A stretch of 64,000 nt of DNA from the NCBI RefSeq assembly GCF_001870735.1, contig NZ_MORL01000022.1, forward strand, positions 20,489-84,488, written 5' to 3'. The DNA comes from Arsenicibacter rosenii. Lineage in GTDB: Bacteria; Bacteroidota; Bacteroidia; Cytophagales; Spirosomataceae. The position numbers and the translations under genes were made by a program. Shown here one piece after another: positions 23,572 through 31,692 of the stretch. The stretch's first letter is position 1. Each line of letters opens with the position of its first letter. The notes under the pieces are model-generated. The model did no database searches and was not told the origin of the DNA. It saw only the letters and a list, made by a program, of their open reading frames with translations.

Positions 23572-26500
23572 ATGAACAAGTTTATCAAAGCCATTGTAAC
23601 GTTTTCATTAAAGAATAAATTTTTTACGTTTTTTCTCGTCGGTATCCTTACGGTTGCCGGCTTGTTCAGTTATCTGAACACCCCGATTGAAGCATTTCCT
23701 GACGTAACGAATACCCAGATCATTGTGGTTACGGAATGGAACGGGCGCAGTGCGGAAGAGGTAGAACGCTTTGTGACGGTACCGATTGAGGTAGCCATGA
23801 ACTCGGTGCAGCGCAAGACCAACGTCCGGTCTATTACGATGTTTGGCCTGTCGGTCATGAAAATCATTTTTGAAGATGATGTTGATGACTTTTTTGCCCG
23901 TCAACAGGTTAATAACCAGTTGCGGACGCTGTCATTGCCGGAAGGCGTTGAGCCGGATATTCAGCCGCCATACGGGCCTACCGGTGAGATTTTCCGGTAT
24001 ACCCTGCAATCGCCCACGCGTGATACCCGTGAGTTGCTGACCATCCAGAACTGGCAGATTGACCGGCAGCTGCGGTCGGTTCCCGGGGTAGCGGATATTG
24101 TTGCCTTTGGGGGGCGGGAAAAGATTTATGAGGTGAGTGTCAATCCTTTACAGCTGCATAAGTACAACATTACCCCGCTCGAAGTATACCGTGCCATTAC
24201 CGAAAACAACCTGAATGTCGGCGGCGACGTGATTGAGAAAAACGGACAGGCCTACGTGGTGCGCGGTATTGGTTTGCTGACCAACATTGAGGATATTGAA
24301 AACATCATCATCGACGAAATCAATGGTACTCCCGTTCTGGTACGCAATGTGGCACAGGTACTGGAGTCGGATATGCCGCGGGTCGGGCAGGTAGGCCTCG
24401 ACGATAACGACGATGTGGTCGAAGGAATCATCGTAATGCGGAAAGGCGAAAACCCGAGCGATGTGCTGGCGCGGGTAAAGGATAAAATCGCGGAAATCAA
24501 CGAAAAAGTGCTGCCATCGGATGTAAAGATGGTGACCTTTTATGACCGCGATAACCTGATGCGGTTCTGTACCAAAACGGTGCTGCACAACCTGGCCGAA
24601 GGAATTCTGTTCGTCACCGTGATCGTTTTTCTGTTTATGGCCGACTGGCGGACAACAGTGATTGTATCGATTATCATCCCGCTGGCGCTGTTGTTTGCTT
24701 TTTTGTGTATGCGCATCAGAGGCATGTCGGCCAACCTGCTGTCGATGGGTGCTGTCGATTTCGGAATTATTATCGACGGGGCGGTGGTCATGGTCGAAGG
24801 GATCTTTGTGTCTCTCGATCATCTTGCCCATGAGCGGGGTATGGAAAAGTTCAACAAGCTGTCGAAGCTGGGTCTGATCCGGAAAACGGGTGCTGAAATG
24901 GGAAAGGCCGTCTTTTTTTCAAAGCTGATTATCATCACGGCCCTGATTCCGATTTTCTCGTTTCAGAAAGTCGAAGGGAAAATGTTTTCGCCCCTGGCCT
25001 GGACACTGGGCTTTGCCTTGCTGGGTGCGCTGATTTTTACGCTGACGCTGGTGCCGGTGCTGTGTTCAATCCTGCTGAAAAAAAATGTGCGGGAGAAAAA
25101 CAATCCGATTGTCACTTTTTTTGACCGTACTATTACGTCGGCCTTTAACTGGACCTATAGCCATCAGCGCCTTAGTATTCTGGGTTCTCTGGTGTTTATG
25201 GGGCTTACGTTTGGTTCGGCAACGTTGCTGGGTACGGAGTTTTTGCCGCAACTGAATGAAGGCGCGCTGTGGGTAGAAGCCAAGCTGCCAATGAGCAGTT
25301 CGCTGAATGAGACGGTAAAGCTGGTGCGGACACTGCGGGCGAAACTAATGGATTTTCCGGAAGTCAACGGCGTGTTGTCCCAGACCGGACGGTCTAATGA
25401 CGGCACAGATCCATCGGGTTTTTACTACGTGCAGATGCAGGTAAACCTCAAACCGAAAGACGAATGGGAGCGTAAAATTTCGACGGATGATCTGATTGAA
25501 GAGATGGATGGCCGGCTGAAAAACTTCCAGGGGATCAACTACAATTATTCGCAGCCGATTATTGACAATGTTGCGGAGGCCGTGGCCGGGATGAACGCAT
25601 CAAATGCCGTTAAAATCTTTGGTAATGACCTCAAGGAGCTGGATAAATACGCCAATCAGGTCATTGCTGCCATCCGCGACGTACCAGGAGTGAAAGATGT
25701 CGGTATTCTGCGAAACGTAGGCCAGCCGGAAATGAGCATCCATGTTGATAAGCAGAAAATGGCCCTGTATGGCGTGAAGGTAGGTGATGCCGAGGCCGTT
25801 ATCGAAATGGCAATCGGGGGTAAAACCGCCACGCAGCTCTACGAGGGCGAACGGAAATTTGACATTCGGGTGCGCTATCAGCCGGAGTACCGGAAAAATG
25901 AAGAAGATATTCAACTATTGATGGTGCCAACCATCAAGGGTAGTAAAATACCGCTTAAAGAGATTGCCGAAATCAAAACCCTGACCGGTCCGGCGTTTGT
26001 TTACCGGGATAAAAACAAGCGGTTTATAGGCGTGAAGTTTTCGGTTCGGGAGCGCGATCTGGGCAGTACCATTGCCGAAGCCCAGGCCAAAGTCCGGCAG
26101 GCTGTTCATCTTGAAAAAGGCTATGAAGTTGAATGGACGGGCGAGTTCGAGAATCAGGTCCGGGCCTCGAAACGCCTCGGGCAGGTAGTACCGATCAGTC
26201 TGGTGGCCATCTTTGTGATCTTGTTTATCACCTTCGGGAATGCTAAAGATGCGGGGCTTGTGTTACTGAATGTGCCGTTTGCCCTCATTGGCGGCATTCT
26301 GGCCCTGCACGCTACCGGTACTATTTTCGGCATTTCGGCTGGGGTCGGGTTTATCGCCCTTTTCGGTATCTGCGTTCAGAACGGGGTCATTCTGATTTCC
26401 GTTTTCAATAAAAACATGGCTGCCCGTATACCGCTCGATGAAGCAATCCGGCAGGGCGTTCAGTCGCGGATCCGGCCGGTTGTGATGACGGCCATGATGG

Positions 26501-26685
26501 CGGCTATCGGGCTGCTGCCTGCCGCTGTTTCGACCGGCATTGGTTCAGAAACCCAGAAGCCACTGGCCATTGTGGTAATCGGCGGGTTAATTACGGCGAC
26601 TATCCTGACACTGCTGGTGTTCCCGATTATTTACCGGTTTTTCTACCGGCATAAAGTACACCGGATCAGTGACCTTGATTCTTAA
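23572..26685 (+). CDS. HME-type RND heavy-metal efflux pump (CzcA/CusA family)
   Basis: 1,037-residue inner-membrane proton/substrate antiporter of the heavy-metal-efflux subgroup. Family features: the N-terminal helix, then TPIEAFPDVTNTQIIVVTEW at about residues 32-51, the pump-core sequence RQQVNNQLRTLSLPEGVEPD, and the transmembrane motif DFGIIIDGAVVMVEG at about 395-410, which is the CzcA-type signature of Zn/Co/Cd pumps rather than the Cu/Ag type. Two large periplasmic loops and 12 helices are expected. Specificity is inferred from the helix-4 motif only. Its last 4 bp overlap the convergent permease gene. No metal regulator is adjacent. Confidence 0.9.
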   Translation: MNKFIKAIVTFSLKNKFFTFFLVGILTVAGLFSYLNTPIEAFPDVTNTQIIVVTEWNGRSAEEVERFVTVPIEVAMNSVQRKTNVRSITMFGLSVMKIIFEDDVDDFFARQQVNNQLRTLSLPEGVEPDIQPPYGPTGEIFRYTLQSPTRDTRELLTIQNWQIDRQLRSVPGVADIVAFGGREKIYEVSVNPLQLHKYNITPLEVYRAITENNLNVGGDVIEKNGQAYVVRGIGLLTNIEDIENIIIDEINGTPVLVRNVAQVLESDMPRVGQVGLDDNDDVVEGIIVMRKGENPSDVLARVKDKIAEINEKVLPSDVKMVTFYDRDNLMRFCTKTVLHNLAEGILFVTVIVFLFMADWRTTVIVSIIIPLALLFAFLCMRIRGMSANLLSMGAVDFGIIIDGAVVMVEGIFVSLDHLAHERGMEKFNKLSKLGLIRKTGAEMGKAVFFSKLIIITALIPIFSFQKVEGKMFSPLAWTLGFALLGALIFTLTLVPVLCSILLKKNVREKNNPIVTFFDRTITSAFNWTYSHQRLSILGSLVFMGLTFGSATLLGTEFLPQLNEGALWVEAKLPMSSSLNETVKLVRTLRAKLMDFPEVNGVLSQTGRSNDGTDPSGFYYVQMQVNLKPKDEWERKISTDDLIEEMDGRLKNFQGINYNYSQPIIDNVAEAVAGMNASNAVKIFGNDLKELDKYANQVIAAIRDVPGVKDVGILRNVGQPEMSIHVDKQKMALYGVKVGDAEAVIEMAIGGKTATQLYEGERKFDIRVRYQPEYRKNEEDIQLLMVPTIKGSKIPLKEIAEIKTLTGPAFVYRDKNKRFIGVKFSVRERDLGSTIAEAQAKVRQAVHLEKGYEVEWTGEFENQVRASKRLGQVVPISLVAIFVILFITFGNAKDAGLVLLNVPFALIGGILALHATGTIFGISAGVGFIALFGICVQNGVILISVFNKNMAARIPLDEAIRQGVQSRIRPVVMTAMMAAIGLLPAAVSTGIGSETQKPLAIVVIGGLITATILTLLVFPIIYRFFYRHKVHRISDLDS

Positions 26686-27782
26686 CGCGTTTCCCAAACC
26701 GACTGTGGATAATACCGGATAAACAGTATGCTGGCGGTCAGCCATCCCGAACCCGCCAGCAGCCAGACGGGTAATTGGTACATAATTGCAAAGAAGCCAC
26801 CGATGAGTAGCCAGAAAAGGGCCGGAAAAAGCTCGTCGGGCAAACGGTGGCGCTTAAACAACAGGCTGAATTCCAGTAGCGTCAGGCTGAGCGCGAATGC
26901 CCATATACTCAGCATGGCCGTCAGCGACTGGTCATGAGGCCGGTACCGGACGAGCAGTATGGCTTCCGGTAGCAACAGCACGGCAATCTGAATCATATAC
27001 CGGAGCAGCCGTCGGAGGATAGAAACCGGCAGGTTCCGGTAAAGTACCAGTGACTCGTGTTCAAACTGATAAAGGCGATAGACAATGGTAATATGGGCGA
27101 GGGCTGCCAGCAACCCTCCCAGGCCGAAAAGCCGTAAGTCATAGTCGTCGGTAGGGTAAAGAGCGGCAAGACCAAGCAGGACAAGCAACGTGCCTGTTTT
27201 GGTAAGCAACAAGAGTACCGGCTGACGGCTCAGTAAATACCGCAGGAAAAAAAAGAGGTAGGGGGTTGTAAAACGCTGACTGAACCAACTGCCCAGCTTT
27301 CCCGAAAAGCGTTCGGTTGCAGGGTTCCGAAGGATACGGGTATACCAGATCAGCGGCCAGGTCGCAAGGGCTGCGATGGCCAGCAGGATGACGGTCAGAG
27401 AGAGCCAGATACCGGCATTGATGGCCATCGTGGCCACAAAACCGGCATAGACCAGCACCGGAAGCAGGAGCTGCAACTGCGTAAGCACCAGCACCAGCCA
27501 TTGTGTGGGGACTGGAATCAGCCGCAGGTGGTGCAGGAAGGGTTCATCATGTAAGACACGGGCCGCAAAACGGGTGGTGTGGAAACCATATATGGCCCAG
27601 ATGCCGATGTATATGGCCAGCACAAAATGCGTTCGTATGGCCACCTCCGCCAGCGTAATGTGTTCAATTGCCCGTAAAAAACTCCCTGCAATCAGAAAGA
27701 CTACGGCCAGCAAACCGGCATTCTGCTCATAGAAAGGCTTGACGATGGTCCTGGTCAGCACCTTCGTGAGGATACCTGTCAT
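26682..27782 (-). CDS. Polytopic membrane protein, ABC-transporter permease component
   Basis: 366-residue protein with about ten hydrophobic segments (for example LLAVVFLIAGSFL near 25, and LWLLIGGFFAIMYQLPVWLL near 330). No specific permease family is recognised, but its ATG overlaps the stop of the ABC ATPase gene by 4 bp (ATGA), so the two are translationally coupled and probably form one exporter. Substrate unknown. Its stop overlaps the convergent efflux-pump stop by 4 bp. Confidence 0.75.
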   Translation of the reverse strand: MTGILTKVLTRTIVKPFYEQNAGLLAVVFLIAGSFLRAIEHITLAEVAIRTHFVLAIYIGIWAIYGFHTTRFAARVLHDEPFLHHLRLIPVPTQWLVLVLTQLQLLLPVLVYAGFVATMAINAGIWLSLTVILLAIAALATWPLIWYTRILRNPATERFSGKLGSWFSQRFTTPYLFFFLRYLLSRQPVLLLLTKTGTLLVLLGLAALYPTDDYDLRLFGLGGLLAALAHITIVYRLYQFEHESLVLYRNLPVSILRRLLRYMIQIAVLLLPEAILLVRYRPHDQSLTAMLSIWAFALSLTLLEFSLLFKRHRLPDELFPALFWLLIGGFFAIMYQLPVWLLAGSGWLTASILFIRYYPQSVWETR

Positions 27783-28429
27783 ACCGGGCCGCTGGTTAAG
27801 GGTTCCTGCGTTAGTGTTTGCTCCTGTACCCGCCAGACCGACTGAACCGGCAGACTCGTCAGGTTAAAATCCTGATGGGATGACAGCAGGAAACTCACAC
27901 CTTGCTCATGATAGCGGCGAATCAGGCGGCTTACCGTTTCGGTAGCCTGCTGATCAAGTGTAACAAGAGGTTCATCCAGTAAAATCAGCAGTGGGTCCCC
28001 CAAAAAGCCAATCACCAGCGACGTTTTTTTTAGCATACCGCTCGAATACGTGCCAACGGGGGTTTTCATGAAGTCACGGATGCCAAAAGCATCAATCAGT
28101 TCGTCTATCTGCATACCGGATGCCTGTTTGGCCGTACCGACCCACTGAATAAGCTCCCACGCCGTCAGAAAGCCGGGCAAGGCCGGTTCCGCTTCACTGT
28201 AATTTACCCTGAGCCGGTACGGTACCGGATGACGCCGGCAATCCCATTGGCCGTTGAGTACAATCTGCCCGTCGAAGGGCAGCATGCCGGCAATGGATCG
28301 GAAGAGGGTGGTTTTACCCGACCCATTGGTGCCTTTAACCCAGTGAATACCCGCCGGCAGCTGCCAGTCAGGCACCTGAATAACCAGCCGGTTATGATAT
28401 GATTTTGCAAAGTGGGTGAGTGAGAGCAT
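27779..28429 (-). CDS. ABC transporter ATP-binding protein
   Basis: About 216-residue ATPase. Walker A is GTNGSGKTT at about residues 33-41; the signature region reads YSSGMLKKTSLVIG in place of LSGGQ; Walker B with catalytic Glu is LLILLDEPLVTLD near 150; the switch His is in SSHQDF. The ATG at 28429 (MLSLTHFAKS) is chosen because it starts at the conserved first strand; the frame could extend to 28462. It is coupled to the membrane protein downstream, forming a two-gene operon. Confidence 0.85.
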   Translation of the reverse strand: MLSLTHFAKSYHNRLVIQVPDWQLPAGIHWVKGTNGSGKTTLFRSIAGMLPFDGQIVLNGQWDCRRHPVPYRLRVNYSEAEPALPGFLTAWELIQWVGTAKQASGMQIDELIDAFGIRDFMKTPVGTYSSGMLKKTSLVIGFLGDPLLILLDEPLVTLDQQATETVSRLIRRYHEQGVSFLLSSHQDFNLTSLPVQSVWRVQEQTLTQEPLTSGPV

Positions 28430-28470
28430 AAGATCAGAAGAATATACGGCGAATCTAGCCAAACCAATGC

Positions 28471-28504
28471 AAAAAGCTCCGGTGTTCAGGACAACCGGAG
28501 CTTT
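28471..28504 (-). terminator. Terminator of the PAP2/haloperoxidase-like gene
   Basis: AAAGCTCCGGT/ACCGGAGCTTT stem with a ten-base loop, followed on the minus strand by T residues, about 75 bp beyond the stop codon at 28578. Confidence 0.85.
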
Positions 28505-28577
28505 GTATCAATGAATGGTAATCTGCTTTTGACCCGGTTACGGGATGTTGATGATGGTAACCGGTCTGTTTCTGAAT

Positions 28578-29930
28578 TTAGCGCTGCGCTACAGATGTTT
28601 TCGGGCTTTTTACTTTCTGCAGAATCCAGTTGCCGATTTTCTCACCTTGCACCAAACCCCGATTCAGTGATGACATATAGTGAATACCCCCATAAAAACG
28701 GCTTACCGATGCTTCACGGGCTGCATCTTTGAATGACTTGAACGAGCGGACGCCATGACCATACTTAAACTCGGTCGAGTCGACAAACGCAATATTGTCG
28801 CCCAGCAGGCCGGTCATTACCGTAGCCGCAGCCGAGGAGATGACACTGTGGCCACTGGTGTACTCGGGGAACGGGGGCGTTTGCAGGAACGGTGCCCATT
28901 TCGGGTCAACGTATTTGTTGATAACCGTTTCCGGGCGAACCATTTTACTGCGGTATTTTTCGTCCCAGCAAGAGATAAAGCCATCGGCCAGGGCAAACGA
29001 CGTAAGCGTATACAGTTCGACCGACTGCATCAGGTTCAGCTTTTGTTTAGCCGCCACCGTTGAGGCAATGTGTAACCAGTGACCACCCGGCGTCATTTTC
29101 TTCGAAGCATAGGATACGTGACCGGCTACGTTAATTACAAAAGCATTGTCATCCCAGAAATAAGCAATGTCGTGCTGGTCTTTGGTCAGGTTTTTACCTG
29201 TTTCGTATACGTCCATTACCTCCTTGAAGTAAGGACTTCCTTTGGATACATTATAGGCCACCGGGCGCTCCGGCATAAACTGGTTACAGGTATCCATTAC
29301 CCAGCAACGGATTTTATTCCATTGTGGCTCTGCCGCATCCATATAGGCCGGCGGCGTTGGTACCCAGGTACCTTCTTCGTTGGTAACGGTATGTTTAAAA
29401 CCCCGTGTCTGCTTATAATGATCTTTCGACGCAAAATCCAGAATGTGTTTGGCCACGGTCTCCCCGTATGCGATAGAACGTTCATAGACTTCGTCAGGAA
29501 CGCCGTCTTTTTTGTATTGCTCAAAAAAAGCCGGCTCAAATTCATCGTAAAAGTTTGTTGAAAACGTCAGGGCCCGTGCTACCGTCAGGAAGGCTTTCGC
29601 ACTGGCCAGCGGGAAACAGTATTCCTGACCGGCATCCGGTTTGGGAGCAGGCGCCAGCGTTTTTACTTTACCTGCCAATGATTCGTATTTGGCATCGAAG
29701 GGAACAAGGGCCTCATAACCCGCCATGTTGGCATAACCGTAGATCCGGCTGGCTACCGGTGGCGAGAAAATATCATGGATAACCACCTGTGTCAGTTTAT
29801 CCAGTGCCTGCGTATAGCGTGCCGGATCGGCAGCCTTCGCATTGTATTCTTCAGGAGAGGCTTTTTTCTGGCAACCGGCTACACTGAACAGCACAATAAC
29901 CAGCCATCCGCAAAGGAGTCGTTTTTGCAT
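28578..29930 (-). CDS. Vanadium-dependent haloperoxidase / PAP2-type lipoprotein
   Basis: 450 residues. The signal segment ends LFSVAGCQKK, a lipobox with Cys at about 20, so the protein is probably anchored outside the inner membrane. The acid-phosphatase/haloperoxidase fold is indicated by FPEYTSGHSVISSAA near 358 and the second motif SRFYGGIHYMSSLNRG near 405: the conserved SGHS and SRxxxxxH that bind vanadate or phosphate. Whether it is a haloperoxidase or a phosphatase cannot be decided. It has its own promoter and terminator. Confidence 0.85.
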   Translation of the reverse strand: MQKRLLCGWLVIVLFSVAGCQKKASPEEYNAKAADPARYTQALDKLTQVVIHDIFSPPVASRIYGYANMAGYEALVPFDAKYESLAGKVKTLAPAPKPDAGQEYCFPLASAKAFLTVARALTFSTNFYDEFEPAFFEQYKKDGVPDEVYERSIAYGETVAKHILDFASKDHYKQTRGFKHTVTNEEGTWVPTPPAYMDAAEPQWNKIRCWVMDTCNQFMPERPVAYNVSKGSPYFKEVMDVYETGKNLTKDQHDIAYFWDDNAFVINVAGHVSYASKKMTPGGHWLHIASTVAAKQKLNLMQSVELYTLTSFALADGFISCWDEKYRSKMVRPETVINKYVDPKWAPFLQTPPFPEYTSGHSVISSAAATVMTGLLGDNIAFVDSTEFKYGHGVRSFKSFKDAAREASVSRFYGGIHYMSSLNRGLVQGEKIGNWILQKVKSPKTSVAQR

Positions 29931-29989
29931 AATAAGAAAAGAAAGTTACAGCAGTATTTAACCGTATGTCTAGTGGACTAATGTGGTAA

Positions 29990-29997
29990 CAAAAATA
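29990..29997 (-). promoter_or_regulatory. -7 element of the haloperoxidase-like gene
   Basis: TATTTTTG on the minus strand fits TAnnTTTG. A start near 29983 leaves a leader of about 50 nt. The -33 element is not evident. Confidence 0.4.
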
Positions 29998-30126
29998 AGG
30001 CTTTCTATCGCATTTTTCGTAGAAAAATAAGGATTAAATAGGTGATATTGATCAGTAAACAATAACTTAATGCATAGATAGACCTAATTTGCGTATAGTA
30101 CCATCATTGTACGAAACCTTTTGACT

Positions 30127-31629
30127 ATGAAGTATAAATACAGTCTTTTTTTGCTGGTCCTCTCGCTATGGATCACAGGGTGCCGGACTACTCAGCCAGT
30201 CACCTTGCTGCATATCAATGACGTATACGAGATTACGCCACTCGATAACGGCGCAATCGGGGGTATGGCACGAGTAGCAACACTTAATCAGCAGCTGAAA
30301 AAACAAAACCCGCAGACCTATTTCTTCCATGCCGGTGATTTTCTGAGCCCATCCGTTATCGGTACGCTGAAAGAAAACGGCAAAACGATTCGCGGGAAGC
30401 AGATGGTGGATGTCATGAATGTGTCGGGCGTGCAGTATGCTACCTTCGGAAACCATGAGTTTGATCTGGACGATAACCAACCGGTCAACCTGCAGGAGCG
30501 CATCAATGAGTCGGCATTCCAGTGGCTGGTTTCCAATGCCAAACAAAAGCAGGGTGCAGATTATGTGCCGTTTCATAAAGACCACGATGGTAAACAGGAA
30601 CTGTTTCCAACCTCGGTTATCCTCAATACTCCTGCTGCCAGAATCGGTGTACTGGCTGTAACGATCCCGGTAAATAAGCCATATGTGCAGTTTGCGGATC
30701 CGATTGAGGCGGCTAAACAGGAATATGCCCGCCTGAAGCCCAACTGCGATTTTGTGGTAGCGCTGACACATATTAATGCCGTAGACGATAAGCGGCTGGC
30801 CGAAGCATTGCCTGACCTGAAACTCATCATGGGCGGACACGATCATGACAATATGCGGATTCCGGTGGGAAATCTGACGGTATGTAAGGCCGACGCCAAT
30901 GCCAAAACCGCCTACATCCATCGCCTGCTGATCAATAAACGGACTAAAAAGGTAAAGGTGGTTTCGGAACTGAAGACGATTGACCGCAGCATTCCGGATG
31001 AACCGGCAACCGCGCAGGTAGTACAGAAATGGCAGCAGATTGCCGATAAAAGTTTCCGCGATATGGGTTTCAACCAAACAGAGGTCGTGACAGTGGCCAC
31101 TGAGCCGTGGGATGGCCGCGAAGCATCGGTCCGGAACCAGACGACCGTGTTGACCGATCTGATTGCCAAAGCCATTCATGCGGCGGCGCCGGATGCTGAT
31201 GTGTCGCTATACAACGGCGGATCAATCCGGGTGGATGATGTACTGAAGGGCAATATTACCCAGTATGACATTGTCCGGATTCTGCCGTTTGGCGGCGAAA
31301 TACAAACCGTATCAATGACCGGCGAGCTGTTAAAGCAGGTATTGACTACCGGCCGGCAGAATAAAGGGCGGGGTGGTTTTCTGCATTACGATGGGGCGCA
31401 ATACAACGAAGCAGGTCAGACCTGGACGGTAAAAGGGCAGCCTGTTGATCCGGTCAAGGTGTATAAAGTAGCCATCAGCGATTTCCTGATGACCGGTAAG
31501 GAATTCGGTATGAGTTTCCTGACACCGGAAAACCCGGGCGTGAAAGGCATAGAAAAAGCCGACAAATCGAATCCGGGCGATCTGCGAAGCGACATCCGGA
31601 AAGCGTTTATCGGCTATTTCAAAAAATAA
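30127..31629 (+). CDS. 5'-nucleotidase / metallophosphoesterase lipoprotein (UshA-like)
   Basis: About 500 residues. A lipobox (LWITGC, Cys near 19) follows a hydrophobic signal. The N-terminal metallophosphatase has its metal ligands in LLHINDVYE (near 30), HAGDFLSPS, and YATFGNHEFD (near 110), then GGHDHDN. The C-terminal 5'-nucleotidase domain has VSLYNGGSIRVDD. It would dephosphorylate nucleotides or related compounds in the periplasm or at the surface. The ATG at 30127 is chosen over the TTG at 30121. It is divergent from the haloperoxidase-like gene. Confidence 0.88.
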   Translation: MKYKYSLFLLVLSLWITGCRTTQPVTLLHINDVYEITPLDNGAIGGMARVATLNQQLKKQNPQTYFFHAGDFLSPSVIGTLKENGKTIRGKQMVDVMNVSGVQYATFGNHEFDLDDNQPVNLQERINESAFQWLVSNAKQKQGADYVPFHKDHDGKQELFPTSVILNTPAARIGVLAVTIPVNKPYVQFADPIEAAKQEYARLKPNCDFVVALTHINAVDDKRLAEALPDLKLIMGGHDHDNMRIPVGNLTVCKADANAKTAYIHRLLINKRTKKVKVVSELKTIDRSIPDEPATAQVVQKWQQIADKSFRDMGFNQTEVVTVATEPWDGREASVRNQTTVLTDLIAKAIHAAAPDADVSLYNGGSIRVDDVLKGNITQYDIVRILPFGGEIQTVSMTGELLKQVLTTGRQNKGRGGFLHYDGAQYNEAGQTWTVKGQPVDPVKVYKVAISDFLMTGKEFGMSFLTPENPGVKGIEKADKSNPGDLRSDIRKAFIGYFKK

Positions 31630-31645
31630 GTTTAGCGACCCGATG

Positions 31646-31692
31646 GCCGTGTTACTGAGGCGTTTTAGCTGGGGTAACACGGCTTGTTTTTT
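31646..31692 (+). terminator. Terminator of the 5'-nucleotidase gene, inside the convergent gene
   Basis: GCCGTGTTAC and GTAACACGGC form a perfect 10-bp stem followed by TTGTTTTTT. It begins 17 bp after the nucleotidase stop and lies within the last codons of the VCBS gene on the other strand. Confidence 0.7.

Noticed and set aside
24148-24831. 227-codon minus-strand frame
   Set aside because: Antisense to the RND pump gene; low-complexity His/Gln-rich product without family features.
30166-31179. 337-codon minus-strand frame
   Set aside because: Antisense to the 5'-nucleotidase gene, which has all catalytic motifs.
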